A stretch of 64,000 nt of DNA from Bacteroidota bacterium (GTDB lineage Bacteria > Bacteroidota > Bacteroidia > B-17B0 > Aurantibacillaceae). The position numbers and the translations under genes are program-made. The DNA lies in assembly GCA_018267825.1 (NCBI GenBank), contig JAFDXR010000003.1, forward strand, positions 266,952 through 330,951. The letters run 5' to 3'. The notes under the pieces were generated by a model. That model was not told the origin of the DNA, did no database searches, and saw nothing but the letters and a program-made list of their open reading frames with translations. Positions 44,512-53,236 of the stretch are shown here, piece after piece; position 1 is the stretch's first letter; each line of letters begins with the position of its first letter.

Positions 44512-45747
44512 TCAACGTGTTTCCTTAATCAGGCGGATTGATTTCCGCAGACTGAAAAGATCTGTCAGTCCGAATTTGTGCTCTCTCATGAATGAGATAA
44601 CAAGTACCAGAGAGGCCACTAAGTACGACAGACTTGTGGCATAACAGGCTCCTATGAGCTGGAAATTATGCACCAGAACGTAGGCTGTACTGACCGTTGT
44701 GAGCAGGCCTGAAAAATTGGCAATCGCAATTAAACGCTGCCTTCCCATTCCCGAAAAATAATGGCTGATAATGGTGGAAAAACTGATAAATAAAATCCCC
44801 GGCGATAAGTGAAGCATCACCGATTTGGTATTCTCAAAATCCTTACCCAATAGAAAAACAAAAAATTCAGCCGGAATAAAAACCAGCACCAACACACAGG
44901 TACAGCTCAACAGAAAACACACTTTGGCGAGTACAAAGGTAACCTTGCTATTCTCCTCATTTTTCTGAGCATTGGCAATGTGCGTCAGAATAATCGGCGC
45001 AACACTGTTGCTGATAATCCATACTGACTCTATCAGTGATGTAGCCCCGGCATAAACCCCCACAAGCATATTATTCCCAAGCAGGTAAAAGTTATAACGA
45101 TTGCTGAGCATGTGTGATAAATTGGCCATCTGATTATAAAATCCGTTTGTATATATCTCACGGGCATGATAAGGTTTTGCATCGTGGCTATGCCTTGCAA
45201 TGGCAAGTACTCCAAGGAATGAGAATATTGCAGGGGGAACAAAAGAAACATATAAGGCAATAACATACGCATCGATAGTACGGATGTTATAAACATAAAT
45301 GCATACCAACAGGCTCAATAATAACAGTGCTGGTTGCGAGAAGCTCAATATATTATAAAGGCGAATGCTGTTCTTACCAAGGATCAGCACGAGGTGAAAA
45401 GAATGAACGATGATGATAAATGAAAGTATGAAAAGATGAATCCAATATGCTGTAAGCCCGATGTGGAAGAAATAAAAAAACAAACTTAACAGAGTGGTGC
45501 AGAATACACTCCATAATAAGCCGGACGTATACACTTTTGAAAACGAAAACTTCGGAATGAAATGTACCAATGCGTATCCGGTATAGATTTCATTGACCGT
45601 TTGAATGATGGCAATGTTCAGGATCAATAAACTGATCTGTCCACGCACTTCTCCTCCCAAAAGTTTGGAAGACACCAGCAGGATTGCAAAGCTGATGATA
45701 GCCGCACTGCTTTTGGTGAAAAGGGTGGATATGATTTTTTTCAGCAT
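44512..45747 (-). CDS. Polysaccharide flippase-like membrane protein
   Basis: This 411 aa protein has about 12 hydrophobic helices and very few charged residues between them, in the pattern of Wzx/MATE-like oligosaccharide flippases (for example LLVSSKLLGGEVRGQISLLI at the N-terminus). Such proteins move lipid-linked glycans across the inner membrane for surface polysaccharide assembly. The start overlaps the upstream glycosyltransferase gene by seven bases, which argues for translational coupling and a joint role. The substrate sugar cannot be told. Only these two genes of such a pathway are seen here, so a full locus, if any, is elsewhere. Confidence 0.85.
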   Translation of the reverse strand: MLKKIISTLFTKSSAAIISFAILLVSSKLLGGEVRGQISLLILNIAIIQTVNEIYTGYALVHFIPKFSFSKVYTSGLLWSVFCTTLLSLFFYFFHIGLTAYWIHLFILSFIIIVHSFHLVLILGKNSIRLYNILSFSQPALLLLSLLVCIYVYNIRTIDAYVIALYVSFVPPAIFSFLGVLAIARHSHDAKPYHAREIYTNGFYNQMANLSHMLSNRYNFYLLGNNMLVGVYAGATSLIESVWIISNSVAPIILTHIANAQKNEENSKVTFVLAKVCFLLSCTCVLVLVFIPAEFFVFLLGKDFENTKSVMLHLSPGILFISFSTIISHYFSGMGRQRLIAIANFSGLLTTVSTAYVLVHNFQLIGACYATSLSYLVASLVLVISFMREHKFGLTDLFSLRKSIRLIKETR

Positions 45748-46910
45748 TCAGCTCCCTGGTTATAAATTTCCGTGATCTGTTTTGCAACAGCAGCATAACC
45801 GTATGTCTGCTCCATGTAACGGTACATATTCGCCGGCGTCTCATAATCATGGCGCTGATAGTCGCATAACTCCTGAATACATTCAGAAACCTCATGGGTC
45901 TTAAGCACCTTGCCGTAACCCGGCTTAACCATCTCCTCCACTGCGCCAACCGGTGTGCTCATAACAGGAAGTCCACAGGTCATTGCTTCCAGCAACACTA
46001 CGGGCATACCTTCAAAATGGCTCAGCAATAAAAACACATCCGATTGCCGCATATATAAAGCTACCTGCTCAGGGGCGGCCTGCCCGGCAAATGACACATC
46101 ATCCGTCAATCCCATCTCCTGCACCCGTTTTTTATACCCACCTACTGTTTCGGGTTGTCCACCAACTACCAGCAAATGAAATGGTTTTGATTTCCTTTTA
46201 AGTCCTGCCGCTACAGCCAATATGCCCAGAATATTTTTTTCGCGTTCCACCAGCGATGACACATGTAGTATACGCAGTTTGTCGTTTGGCGCGGTGGATG
46301 TATTGCCCGGCTTGAAACAAACCGTATCTACCACATTATTGATGAGATGGTATCTGCCAGCCAGTCCGTGCTTCTGCATGGCTTTCTGCAGTTTACCTGA
46401 AATTACCATCACGGCTGCAGCCCTTTTCACTACCTCTTTTGTGAGGTGTTTTACTACATAGCCTTTGTAATTACCGTCTTCGGGATAATAACCGCTCCAG
46501 TGTTCTGTAATGAACAAGGGGATTTTATATTTCTGCAGCGCTTTTAATGCTGCTATTCCGGCAGGGAATATAACGTGGAGGTGAATAATATCGAAAGGCG
46601 TTTTTGAAAAAAGATCGTCGATGACCGATGAAAATGCAGAAGCATACCGATTGAATTTAATAAAATTGGAAACGACCGGAATTTCGGACATAACTTTCGG
46701 ATACAGACAAATGACTTCCTTTAAATTTCCACGTTCTGATACCTGAATTTTAGCCTGTGAAATACCCGGATCCGAAGATGCAAAAACAGTTGTTACCCGG
46801 TGGTAAAGTGCAAGTGCCTCGGCATGACGCCTGATAAAAATACCCTGTGTCGGGTTTCCATCGTGTGGATACCAGGAGCACAGAAACAGGATATTCAGCG
46901 GTGAGGCCAT
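45741..46910 (-). CDS. Glycosyltransferase, GT4 family
   Basis: This gene encodes 389 aa starting at MASPLNILFLCSWYPHDG. It has a GT-B fold: an N-terminal Rossmann part with GNPTQGIFIRRHAEAL, and a C-terminal part with ILHVSSLVEREKNI, LLLSHFEGMPVVLLEAMTCG and PVMSTPVGAVEEM. The E-x7-E motif (EGMPVVLLE) is the nucleotide-sugar site of retaining GT4 enzymes. The 11 extra N-terminal residues of the longest frame look like a chance extension. It overlaps the flippase gene, so the pair probably works together in glycan synthesis. Donor and acceptor are unknown. Confidence 0.9.
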   Translation of the reverse strand: MASPLNILFLCSWYPHDGNPTQGIFIRRHAEALALYHRVTTVFASSDPGISQAKIQVSERGNLKEVICLYPKVMSEIPVVSNFIKFNRYASAFSSVIDDLFSKTPFDIIHLHVIFPAGIAALKALQKYKIPLFITEHWSGYYPEDGNYKGYVVKHLTKEVVKRAAAVMVISGKLQKAMQKHGLAGRYHLINNVVDTVCFKPGNTSTAPNDKLRILHVSSLVEREKNILGILAVAAGLKRKSKPFHLLVVGGQPETVGGYKKRVQEMGLTDDVSFAGQAAPEQVALYMRQSDVFLLLSHFEGMPVVLLEAMTCGLPVMSTPVGAVEEMVKPGYGKVLKTHEVSECIQELCDYQRHDYETPANMYRYMEQTYGYAAVAKQITEIYNQGAEC

Positions 46911-46988
46911 AAGAAGTAAGCTAATTAATGAAGTTTTCAGCAATTTATTGCTTAATTATCAATTAATTATAAAAACAAAATTGTTTAA

Positions 46989-47017
46989 TTGTATTATTAA
47001 AAAAAATACTACATTTG
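46989..47017 (+). promoter_or_regulatory. Promoter for tRNA-His
   Basis: TTG at 46989-46991 is separated by 18 bases from TACATTTG at 47010-47017, matching both elements of the Bacteroidota housekeeping promoter. The tRNA begins 14 bases later. Confidence 0.75.
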
Positions 47018-47030
47018 TAGTCCCAAAATG

Positions 47031-47107
47031 GTAGGTATAGCTCAGTTGGTTAGAGCATCAGATTGTGGTTCTGAGGGTCGTCGGTTCGAGCCCGATTACT
47101 TACCCCA
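47031..47107 (+). tRNA. tRNA-His (anticodon GTG)
   Basis: All four arms fold: a seven-pair acceptor stem (GTAGGTA with TACTTAC), a D arm, an anticodon arm TCAGA/TCTGA with loop TTGTGGT giving anticodon GTG, and a T arm GTCGG/CCGAT with loop TTCGAGC. The discriminator base is C, and a G at 47030 provides the G(-1) hallmark of tRNA-His. The CCA end is encoded. Confidence 0.97.
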
Positions 47108-47140
47108 AAAGCTCCGGTAAACCCGGGGCTTTTGTTTTTT
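47107..47140 (+). terminator. Terminator after tRNA-His
   Basis: An 11-pair stem (AAAAGCTCCGG with CCGGGGCTTTT, one G-T pair) has a five-base loop and is followed by G and six T. The stem begins at the last base of the encoded CCA. Confidence 0.9.
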
Positions 47141-47144
47141 CAGG

Positions 47145-47297
47145 ATGGATACTTTTGTGGTTTACATATTAAAATCGAAGTCAAATGGTCGTTATTATAT
47201 CGGTCAGACACAATGCCTGGAAAACAGATTAAAGGCATCCATAAACAATTGTAATAAAAAGGGGGGGACTATTTGCCGGTCTTCACAAACCCGCTAA
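47145..47297 (+). pseudogene. Truncated GIY-YIG nuclease remnant
   Basis: This 50-codon frame encodes FVVYILKSKSNGRYYIGQTQ then CLENRLKAS, the first half of a small UPF0213-type GIY-YIG domain. It then degrades after a run of seven G and stops. The complete domain is normally about 80-90 residues, so the helix carrying the catalytic Glu and the last strand are missing. The tail overlaps the 3' end of the convergent hydrolase gene. It follows tRNA-His and its terminator directly. I read it as a decayed gene. Confidence 0.6.
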
Positions 47298-48240
47298 TGG
47301 TCCTATTGAGGATCTTACTTTCATTGAACGTCGCATCGTGTTTGGCGTTTTTAAAAATCAGGAGGCGGGAAAGCGGGTATGCTACATGTAATTTATACGC
47401 CACCGATACAGGTATAACACCGTCTTTTTTCCCCCATACAATTAAAAGGGGGTGATCCTCGAGATGATACACCAAGCGTTGATAATGGGCTTCATGCAGC
47501 GCCAGGTAATTCAGCTGGCGTTCGCGGAGTTCGCGGGTTGGCATGAACACAAAGCGGATCACTTTCCTTCTCATGAAACCCGGAATCGGATAATGTGCGG
47601 AGATCACTGCCTTTTTCATGGCCCTGAATTCGGTTTTATTTGTTGGCGTAATAATGCGGTTTATACTTTCAACGCCGGCCACTTTGGCCATGCTGTCAGC
47701 CATGGCAACGGAGTAAAACCTCAGCGGAGCATCAATGATTATGATTTTCCCGACCTTTGGTGAGTGCATGGAGTTGTATACGGCTGCCACAAGCCCGCCA
47801 TAACTAAAACCTACCACATGAATGGTGTCATGGATATGCAAAGCATCGATCGCTTTTTGTATTTGCCTGGCCTGAAACTCCGGAGAGACGTTATTCGAAT
47901 CTGTGGTGCTCTCTCCGAAATAAATCAGATCGGGCACAAGCAGGTTAAACTCGGCTGAAAGGGCCGGGATCTGGTTCATCCAGTTGGTCCGACCATTCAT
48001 TCCCATACCGTGAAGCATCAACAGGTAAGGTTTCCCGGGTTTTAAATCATAATGTAGGTGGATTCTGGATTCTCCCAGGTTGAGAATAGTATCGTACGGA
48101 AGGTATTTACGAACGGCCCTGCTTGTCTTCTGCAGTTGACGATCCATCAGTTTCCAGCTTTCCTTTTTGTCCTGACCATATACAATAGCTGTACACAGGA
48201 AAAACAAAAATAAAAAGATGCAGAAGGATTGTTTCTTCAT
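47269..48240 (-). CDS. Secreted alpha/beta hydrolase
   Basis: This gene encodes 323 aa starting at MKKQSFCIF; the longer frame adds an unlikely Cys-rich N-terminus that overlaps the LRR gene. The signal peptide ends in IVYG before QDKKES. The alpha/beta-hydrolase core shows LLMLHGMGMNGRTNW (oxyanion loop), the nucleophile elbow VVGFSYGGLVAA, Asp in LIVWGKKDGVIPV and His in KNAKHDATF. It probably hydrolyses esters or amides in the periplasm; the substrate is unknown. It is the last gene of a ribF-led minus-strand run, seven bases after the LRR gene. Confidence 0.9.
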   Translation of the reverse strand: MKKQSFCIFLFLFFLCTAIVYGQDKKESWKLMDRQLQKTSRAVRKYLPYDTILNLGESRIHLHYDLKPGKPYLLMLHGMGMNGRTNWMNQIPALSAEFNLLVPDLIYFGESTTDSNNVSPEFQARQIQKAIDALHIHDTIHVVGFSYGGLVAAVYNSMHSPKVGKIIIIDAPLRFYSVAMADSMAKVAGVESINRIITPTNKTEFRAMKKAVISAHYPIPGFMRRKVIRFVFMPTRELRERQLNYLALHEAHYQRLVYHLEDHPLLIVWGKKDGVIPVSVAYKLHVAYPLSRLLIFKNAKHDATFNESKILNRTISGFVKTGK

Positions 48241-48247
48241 AGAATAG

Positions 48248-48850
48248 TTACCACTTGCATTTGCAGCTCGGCGACATATACACTTTGGTATTAGGCAGCA
48301 TGGCCTGCACATGGTTCTGCAATTCGTCGCTCATGAGTATATTCCGCAGGTCAAGTACTTTCAGTTTTTTGAGGTTCGCCAGTGTCTCTGGAAAATCAGC
48401 CAGGTTATTGCTCCACATATCCATAATTACAAGACTTTCCAGGTCTCCTATCTGTGGCGGAAAACTCTCCAGTTCATTCTGATTACAATTCAGGTATCTC
48501 AGTTTTTTTAATTTTCCGATCTGTTTCGGTATTCGCTCAAGACCGGTTTTACTGCAGATCAGGTATTGAAGATTGCTGAGCTGATCAATACTATCAGGTA
48601 ATTCCTTGATTACATTCTTACTGATATCGAGGTATTGCAGATTTTTGAATTTCAGAATTTCAAGCGGAAACTCTTTAAACTTCTGTTTACGAAGAACCAA
48701 CTTCACAACTTTATCGGGCTCTTTGAGTGCAGTCTGCAGGTCGGTATACGCTGTAAGGGTATCGAGTGCAAGTGAATCCAGGAGCTGGGCTTTGGATACC
48801 GACACAAACATAACCAGTAAAAAGCAGAGGTATGAAGCGGTTTTAAACAT
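48248..48850 (-). CDS. Secreted leucine-rich-repeat protein
   Basis: This gene encodes 200 aa. A signal peptide ends in VSKA before QLLDSL. Five to six leucine-rich repeats of about 23 residues follow, with the pattern LxxLxxLxLxxNxLxxLP, for example LSNLQYLICSKTGLERIPKQ and KLRYLNCNQNELESFP. A C-terminal cap ends in CKCKW. LRRs bind proteins, and here this would be in the periplasm or at the surface. Its ATG shares one base with the stop of the upstream membrane protein gene (TAATG), a mark of coupled translation. Confidence 0.88.
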   Translation of the reverse strand: MFKTASYLCFLLVMFVSVSKAQLLDSLALDTLTAYTDLQTALKEPDKVVKLVLRKQKFKEFPLEILKFKNLQYLDISKNVIKELPDSIDQLSNLQYLICSKTGLERIPKQIGKLKKLRYLNCNQNELESFPPQIGDLESLVIMDMWSNNLADFPETLANLKKLKVLDLRNILMSDELQNHVQAMLPNTKVYMSPSCKCKW

Positions 48851-50157
48851 TAAGTAAATTTAATAAAAGCCTTTGTATTAAAAAATGATTTGGTGAATAG
48901 CCCTGCGCCGATAAAAGCAGCTGCAATGCTCCAGTAATGATACCTGAAATCGGCCGATGGACTCAGGGGCAGGTAAGCCAGTGAATAAAGTGCGCCACTG
49001 GACGCAATAAAGAAAGCAGTCCGCATACCAGCACGATGGCGGCAGAAAAGACTCAAAATACAAACCAGTAGTGTGATCAGGAGATAAATCCAACCGTGAT
49101 AAAACAACAGGCTCACCGGATTATCGATGTAGGACCGAAAACCCTGGTTGAACATATTGCGGTGCAACTCAAATCCGAAATGGTTCGGATGAATATAATA
49201 ATACACAGGCAAGCTTGATTTCTGAAACTCCTTAAACACCCACCATTTATGATGAAGCCAGGCTTTTGGATGTTCGGCAAGCGACCATTTCCAGTCTGCT
49301 TTCAACTCCCGGAGATCGGATTCGTTTTTTATTTTGCAGTGGTATCCAAAAACAGCCGACCCTCCTCCATCATTTGGTTTATAGATATAGGGTATGGCTT
49401 CGGCCCCTACCTGTGAGGTAACATACCGCGGCAGTGCTGCATCTGTGGTATAATACTGAATCCCCATCAGGTCATACAACATAAGTTGCTGCTCCGGGTG
49501 CGTTTTATTATCGGCAATCACCCTGTTCAGCATCACACTCATTCCGTACATTAATGCAACGGTTGTAATCCCCACACCGATTTTTTTCATCACACCAAGT
49601 TCATCTCTCCACCCCACAATTACCATAAACAGTAAAGGTGCCACAGCGGCCATGGCATTATAGCGCAGGCAGGCTGCAAATAGAAGCAGCAATACGATGC
49701 ATACCAAAACCGCTATCTCTGGCTTTCGGGACTTTTCTTTCTCTGTATGGAAACACCATAATGCACATGAAAAAAACAAAATGCTGAATAATAAAGAATC
49801 TTTCCAGATCACGCCCAGGAAATTGATCATGGGTGGAAAAAAAGCCAGTATAAAAATGACCGGGCTATAGCGTCTGAAGCACAATGCCCATAATGAAACG
49901 CCCGACCAGTAAAACAAATTAATAAGAATAAGCATGGGTTGCGGACCATTTTTGATCCACAGGAGTTTATTCCAAAACCAGGCCATAACCGGGGGATGCC
50001 AGTCGCTGTATACACCCGCCAATGCCTGCTGGTATTGATCCAGGGAATCGGGACTCATAAAGCCGGGATAAGCAGCCAGCACAATAAATAAAAAACCAAT
50101 AAATGGAATGATGAACTGAAATTTATTCTGCAGGAAATATTTATACCAACCGGGCAT
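48850..50157 (-). CDS. Polytopic membrane protein, GT-C-like
   Basis: This 435 aa protein has about ten hydrophobic helices. The early loop YPGFMSPDSLDQYQQALAG followed by SDWHPPVMAWFWNKLL resembles the first extracytoplasmic loop of GT-C-fold glycosyltransferase-like proteins, with an Asp and a His-Pro in the expected area. A large loop between later helices (about 205-330) carries several aromatic residues. The exact family is not certain to me and no enzymatic role is proven. It lies 12 bases after ribF and overlaps the LRR gene. Confidence 0.78.
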   Translation of the reverse strand: MPGWYKYFLQNKFQFIIPFIGFLFIVLAAYPGFMSPDSLDQYQQALAGVYSDWHPPVMAWFWNKLLWIKNGPQPMLILINLFYWSGVSLWALCFRRYSPVIFILAFFPPMINFLGVIWKDSLLFSILFFSCALWCFHTEKEKSRKPEIAVLVCIVLLLLFAACLRYNAMAAVAPLLFMVIVGWRDELGVMKKIGVGITTVALMYGMSVMLNRVIADNKTHPEQQLMLYDLMGIQYYTTDAALPRYVTSQVGAEAIPYIYKPNDGGGSAVFGYHCKIKNESDLRELKADWKWSLAEHPKAWLHHKWWVFKEFQKSSLPVYYYIHPNHFGFELHRNMFNQGFRSYIDNPVSLLFYHGWIYLLITLLVCILSLFCRHRAGMRTAFFIASSGALYSLAYLPLSPSADFRYHYWSIAAAFIGAGLFTKSFFNTKAFIKFT

Positions 50158-50169
50158 CTGTCTTCGGGT

Positions 50170-51102
50170 TTATTCCGACAATATAGCCAATGTTGTTTCC
50201 CTGTCGTTTCGCAGAGCTGCAATGAGCTCTTCCAGTCCTTTGAATTTTAACTCATCGCGCGTGCGTTTGACAAACTCCACGCGAATGGTTTCATCGTAAA
50301 TATCCCTGTCGAAATCAAAAATATTGACTTCAACTTTTATGTTATGATCGGTATCTGTTGTCGGGTTGGTTCCCACATTGAGCATACCTTTGTAGCGTTT
50401 ACCCAAAACCTCAGCATATACAGCATATACTCCCATATGCGGCAGTATTTTATCCCGATCCTCCACACGGATATTGGCCGTTGGGTAACCGATGGTACGT
50501 CCCAGTTGTTTGCCTTTCACAACCGTTCCCTGTATAAAGAATGTATAACCGAGAAACTGGTTTGCAGTATCCATATCTCCTTCTTCAATGGCTTTACGGA
50601 TACGCGTGCTGCTTACGTTAATATGATCGATGTCCTGGGCCGGAATTTCTTCGATTTTAAACCCTGTTGTTCCGGAAATGGCCCGGAGTGTATCAATATT
50701 TCCTTCGCGGTTACTTCCAAAACGGTGATCGTATCCAATCACCAGCATTTCGGTATGAAGTCCTTTTACCAGGATACTTTCGATATATTCCCCAGCCTGA
50801 AGCTTCGAAAATTCTTTTGTAAACGGATAAACGATCACGTTATCAACGCCGAATTGCCTGAGCAATTCACATTTTTCGGCCGTAGTGGTGATCAGTTTCA
50901 AATCGGTCTGATCGGGGAACAATACTTTACGGGGATGAGGATCAAAGGTCAGGATAGTTATTTCGCCGCCATGTTCACTGCGAATTTCGCGCAGGCGCTG
51001 AATAATCTTCTGATGCCCGCGGTGCACGCCATCGAAGGTGCCAATAGTAACGATACTTCCGCTGGCAGGTTTAAATTCTTCAAGGCGACGAACGATCCTC
51101 AT
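50170..51102 (-). CDS. ribF: Bifunctional riboflavin kinase / FAD synthetase
   Basis: This 310 aa protein is of the usual length. The N-terminal nucleotidyltransferase half shows VTIGTFDGVHRGHQKII (HxGH-type site) and VIGYDHRFGSNREGN. The C-terminal riboflavin kinase half shows GRTIGYPTANI and GMLNVGTNPT, including the Thr-Asn metal site. It converts riboflavin to FMN and then FAD. It is the first gene of a minus-strand run (ribF, membrane protein, LRR protein, hydrolase) and is separated from yidC by a terminator. RibBA, which supplies the pathway, is elsewhere in the window. Confidence 0.96.
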   Translation of the reverse strand: MRIVRRLEEFKPASGSIVTIGTFDGVHRGHQKIIQRLREIRSEHGGEITILTFDPHPRKVLFPDQTDLKLITTTAEKCELLRQFGVDNVIVYPFTKEFSKLQAGEYIESILVKGLHTEMLVIGYDHRFGSNREGNIDTLRAISGTTGFKIEEIPAQDIDHINVSSTRIRKAIEEGDMDTANQFLGYTFFIQGTVVKGKQLGRTIGYPTANIRVEDRDKILPHMGVYAVYAEVLGKRYKGMLNVGTNPTTDTDHNIKVEVNIFDFDRDIYDETIRVEFVKRTRDELKFKGLEELIAALRNDRETTLAILSE

Positions 51103-51129
51103 GATTTTAATTTGTATTGGGTATCATGT

Positions 51130-51159
51130 AAAAATTCCCCGGTTGTTACCAGGGAATTT
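51130..51159 (-). terminator. Intrinsic terminator after yidC
   Basis: AAATTCCC pairs with GGGAATTT, extended by GG/CC across one mismatch, with an A/T-rich loop. On the minus strand a T run follows. It separates yidC from ribF. Confidence 0.85.
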
Positions 51160-51168
51160 CTATTCAGG

Positions 51169-53079
51169 TTATTTCTTTTTGGCAGGTTGCTGGCGTTGTT
51201 TGGCCATTTCCTCCAGGCGTGCCTGGAATGCCGATTTTTTCACCGGCTTTTTCATATTGGCTTCCAGACCGGCACGTATTTTTTTATCGTCGATGAAAAT
51301 TTTCATGAGCCATGTCTGTGCAAATGTAATCACGTTGGCCAGGAAGTAATACCAGCTCAAACCGGCTGCATAACTGTTCATTACCGCCAGGAAAATCACC
51401 GGCATAAAATACATCATGAATTTCATACCCGGCATTTGTGTGTTCTGTTGCGGAGCCAGCATATTGCTGTTCATCCATGTATAAATAAGTGTTGATACGA
51501 ACATGAGGAGAGCAAACAAACTCATGTGATCGCCATAAACTGTATTTATAAAGGTTACTTTACCAAAATCCCAGATGCTGTCGTATGTACTTAAATCGTC
51601 GGCCCAAAGGAATCCTTTCTGGCGAAGCTCAATAGCTGCCGGCAGGAAGGCAAATAAAGCGATGAGGATCGGGAACTGCAATAACAATGGAAGACAACCG
51701 GAAAGCGGGTTAGCACCGGCTTTGCGATAGAGTGCCATGGTTTCCTGTTGTTTCTTCATCGGGTCGCTATTGTTGGCATATTTTGCATTTATAGCTTCTG
51801 TTTCCGGTTTCAGTACACGCATCTTGGCGCCGCTCATATAGGTTTTATAAGCGATCGGGAAGAGCAGTAATTTCACAATGAGTGTAAGGATGAGGATAAC
51901 AATACCCATATTCATGCCCGACAGTGCATCGAATAAAGGAATAATGATGATTTTATTGATGTAGCTAAAAATGCTCCAGCCTGTCGGAATAATTTTTTCA
52001 AGGTCCAGATCATATTTCACCAGTGTTTTATAGTGGTTTGGACCAAAATAAAACTTCATGGCAAATTTTTCATTCGGATTGTGTGAGTAAGGAATACCCA
52101 GGTCGGAAGAAATTGTTTTTACATAGGTTTCGGATGCCGGAAGCCCTGTGGTTTTCAGGAAGCTCCCATCTTTCACGAACTCTGTATTGGCAATCAGTGT
52201 AGCATTAAAAAACTGTTGTTTGTATGAAACCCATTTGATATTGGCAGCATTCAGATCGAGGCTATCGTCTTTACGCGGGTTGATATTATCCGGAGAATCT
52301 GTTGCGTATTTATAATAGGCGGTAGCAGCATCACGCTCTTTCGAAATATGTTTCTCCTGGCTTGGCAGGGTCATTTTCCAGTGCAGGTACATCTGGTTAT
52401 TGTTGGATGAAATAATATCCTGCATGCCTACAAGACCCACATCATAACCAAGCATATAATCATCGCCTTTCAGCGTGTATGTGTACTCGATGTAGCTTCC
52501 TGGTTTCGCTGTCTCCAGTTTCAGGTGCAGGCTCTGTGCAGCAGTGCCACTGGCAACCAGGCTGGTGGCAGATGGCTTGAAATAAAAACTATCGGTCGAA
52601 AACTGCTGGTTATTGCTGTATGCATAAAACAAGAGTGCCTGAGATGTCAGGTCAGGTTCAAACAGCACGAGGGGCTCTTCTTTACCATAGCGTTTGTATT
52701 TTTTCAGTTCTACCTTGGCTACCTGCCCTCCTTTGGTTGAAATGTAAGCTTTGATATTTTCGTTTTCGATCGTTACGAATTCCTCTTTACCACTGATGGC
52801 CGGAGCAAAATCTTTGTAACGCGACAGTTTTGCAGCCTGTATAGCGGAATCAGATAAAGCCGGAGCCACTGTGCTTCCTTTTACTGTATCTTTTGCCAGG
52901 CGCTGAGCTTCTTCCTTGGCAATCATTTCAGCCTCGGCTTTTTTATTGGCAAGCTCTACCGAATCTTTTACATGTTTGGCATAAGCCTTTTCTTTTTCGG
53001 ATGGTCCGTTCATAAACATCCATCCGATCAGAATTACAGCAATGAGCCCAAGGCCTATCATTGATTTTTTGTCCATCAT
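51169..53079 (-). CDS. yidC: Membrane protein insertase YidC
   Basis: This 636 aa protein has an N-terminal membrane segment (IGLGLIAVILIGWMFM), a large periplasmic beta-sandwich domain (about 100-360) and the conserved C-terminal insertase core of five helices with an amphipathic hairpin (KTYMSGAKMRVLKPETEAIN) and QFPILIALF. The basic C-terminal tail ends in RQQPAKKK and may touch the ribosome. YidC inserts proteins into the inner membrane, alone or with SecYEG. It has its own promoter at 53101-53128 and its own terminator, and so is a single-gene unit. Confidence 0.97.
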   Translation of the reverse strand: MMDKKSMIGLGLIAVILIGWMFMNGPSEKEKAYAKHVKDSVELANKKAEAEMIAKEEAQRLAKDTVKGSTVAPALSDSAIQAAKLSRYKDFAPAISGKEEFVTIENENIKAYISTKGGQVAKVELKKYKRYGKEEPLVLFEPDLTSQALLFYAYSNNQQFSTDSFYFKPSATSLVASGTAAQSLHLKLETAKPGSYIEYTYTLKGDDYMLGYDVGLVGMQDIISSNNNQMYLHWKMTLPSQEKHISKERDAATAYYKYATDSPDNINPRKDDSLDLNAANIKWVSYKQQFFNATLIANTEFVKDGSFLKTTGLPASETYVKTISSDLGIPYSHNPNEKFAMKFYFGPNHYKTLVKYDLDLEKIIPTGWSIFSYINKIIIIPLFDALSGMNMGIVILILTLIVKLLLFPIAYKTYMSGAKMRVLKPETEAINAKYANNSDPMKKQQETMALYRKAGANPLSGCLPLLLQFPILIALFAFLPAAIELRQKGFLWADDLSTYDSIWDFGKVTFINTVYGDHMSLFALLMFVSTLIYTWMNSNMLAPQQNTQMPGMKFMMYFMPVIFLAVMNSYAAGLSWYYFLANVITFAQTWLMKIFIDDKKIRAGLEANMKKPVKKSAFQARLEEMAKQRQQPAKKK

Positions 53080-53100
53080 AAGGTTCCAAAATTAAAGGGG

Positions 53101-53128
53101 CAAAGATAGCAATTTTAAATAAACCCAA
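53101..53128 (-). promoter_or_regulatory. Promoter for yidC
   Basis: On the minus strand TATCTTTG (53108-53101) is preceded after 17 bases by TTG (53128-53126), matching both promoter elements. The implied leader is under 20 bases. Confidence 0.7.
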
Positions 53129-53149
53129 GGGCCGGAAACAGGGGCTTTA

Positions 53150-53236
53150 AACCGGCGAAAAAAGCCGGTGACCACCCCAAAAACGCAAAACGGGGGTCTG
53201 CAGACCCCCGTTCACCGATTCCGGACTTCCGGAATC
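53150..53236 (-). terminator. Three successive hairpins between two minus-strand genes
   Basis: Three inverted repeats lie in 87 bases: GATTCCGG/CCGGAATC at 53217-53236, directly behind the stop; a perfect 24-base palindrome centred on CTGCAG at 53189-53212; and ACCGGC/GCCGGT at 53150-53169. On the minus strand the palindrome is followed by TTTTGCGTTTTT, so it is the most likely terminator. Confidence 0.7.

Noticed and set aside
50344-51495. 383-codon open frame on the plus strand
   Set aside because: It lies opposite ribF and the end of yidC, both with clear motifs; its translation is Phe/His-rich shadow sequence with no domain.
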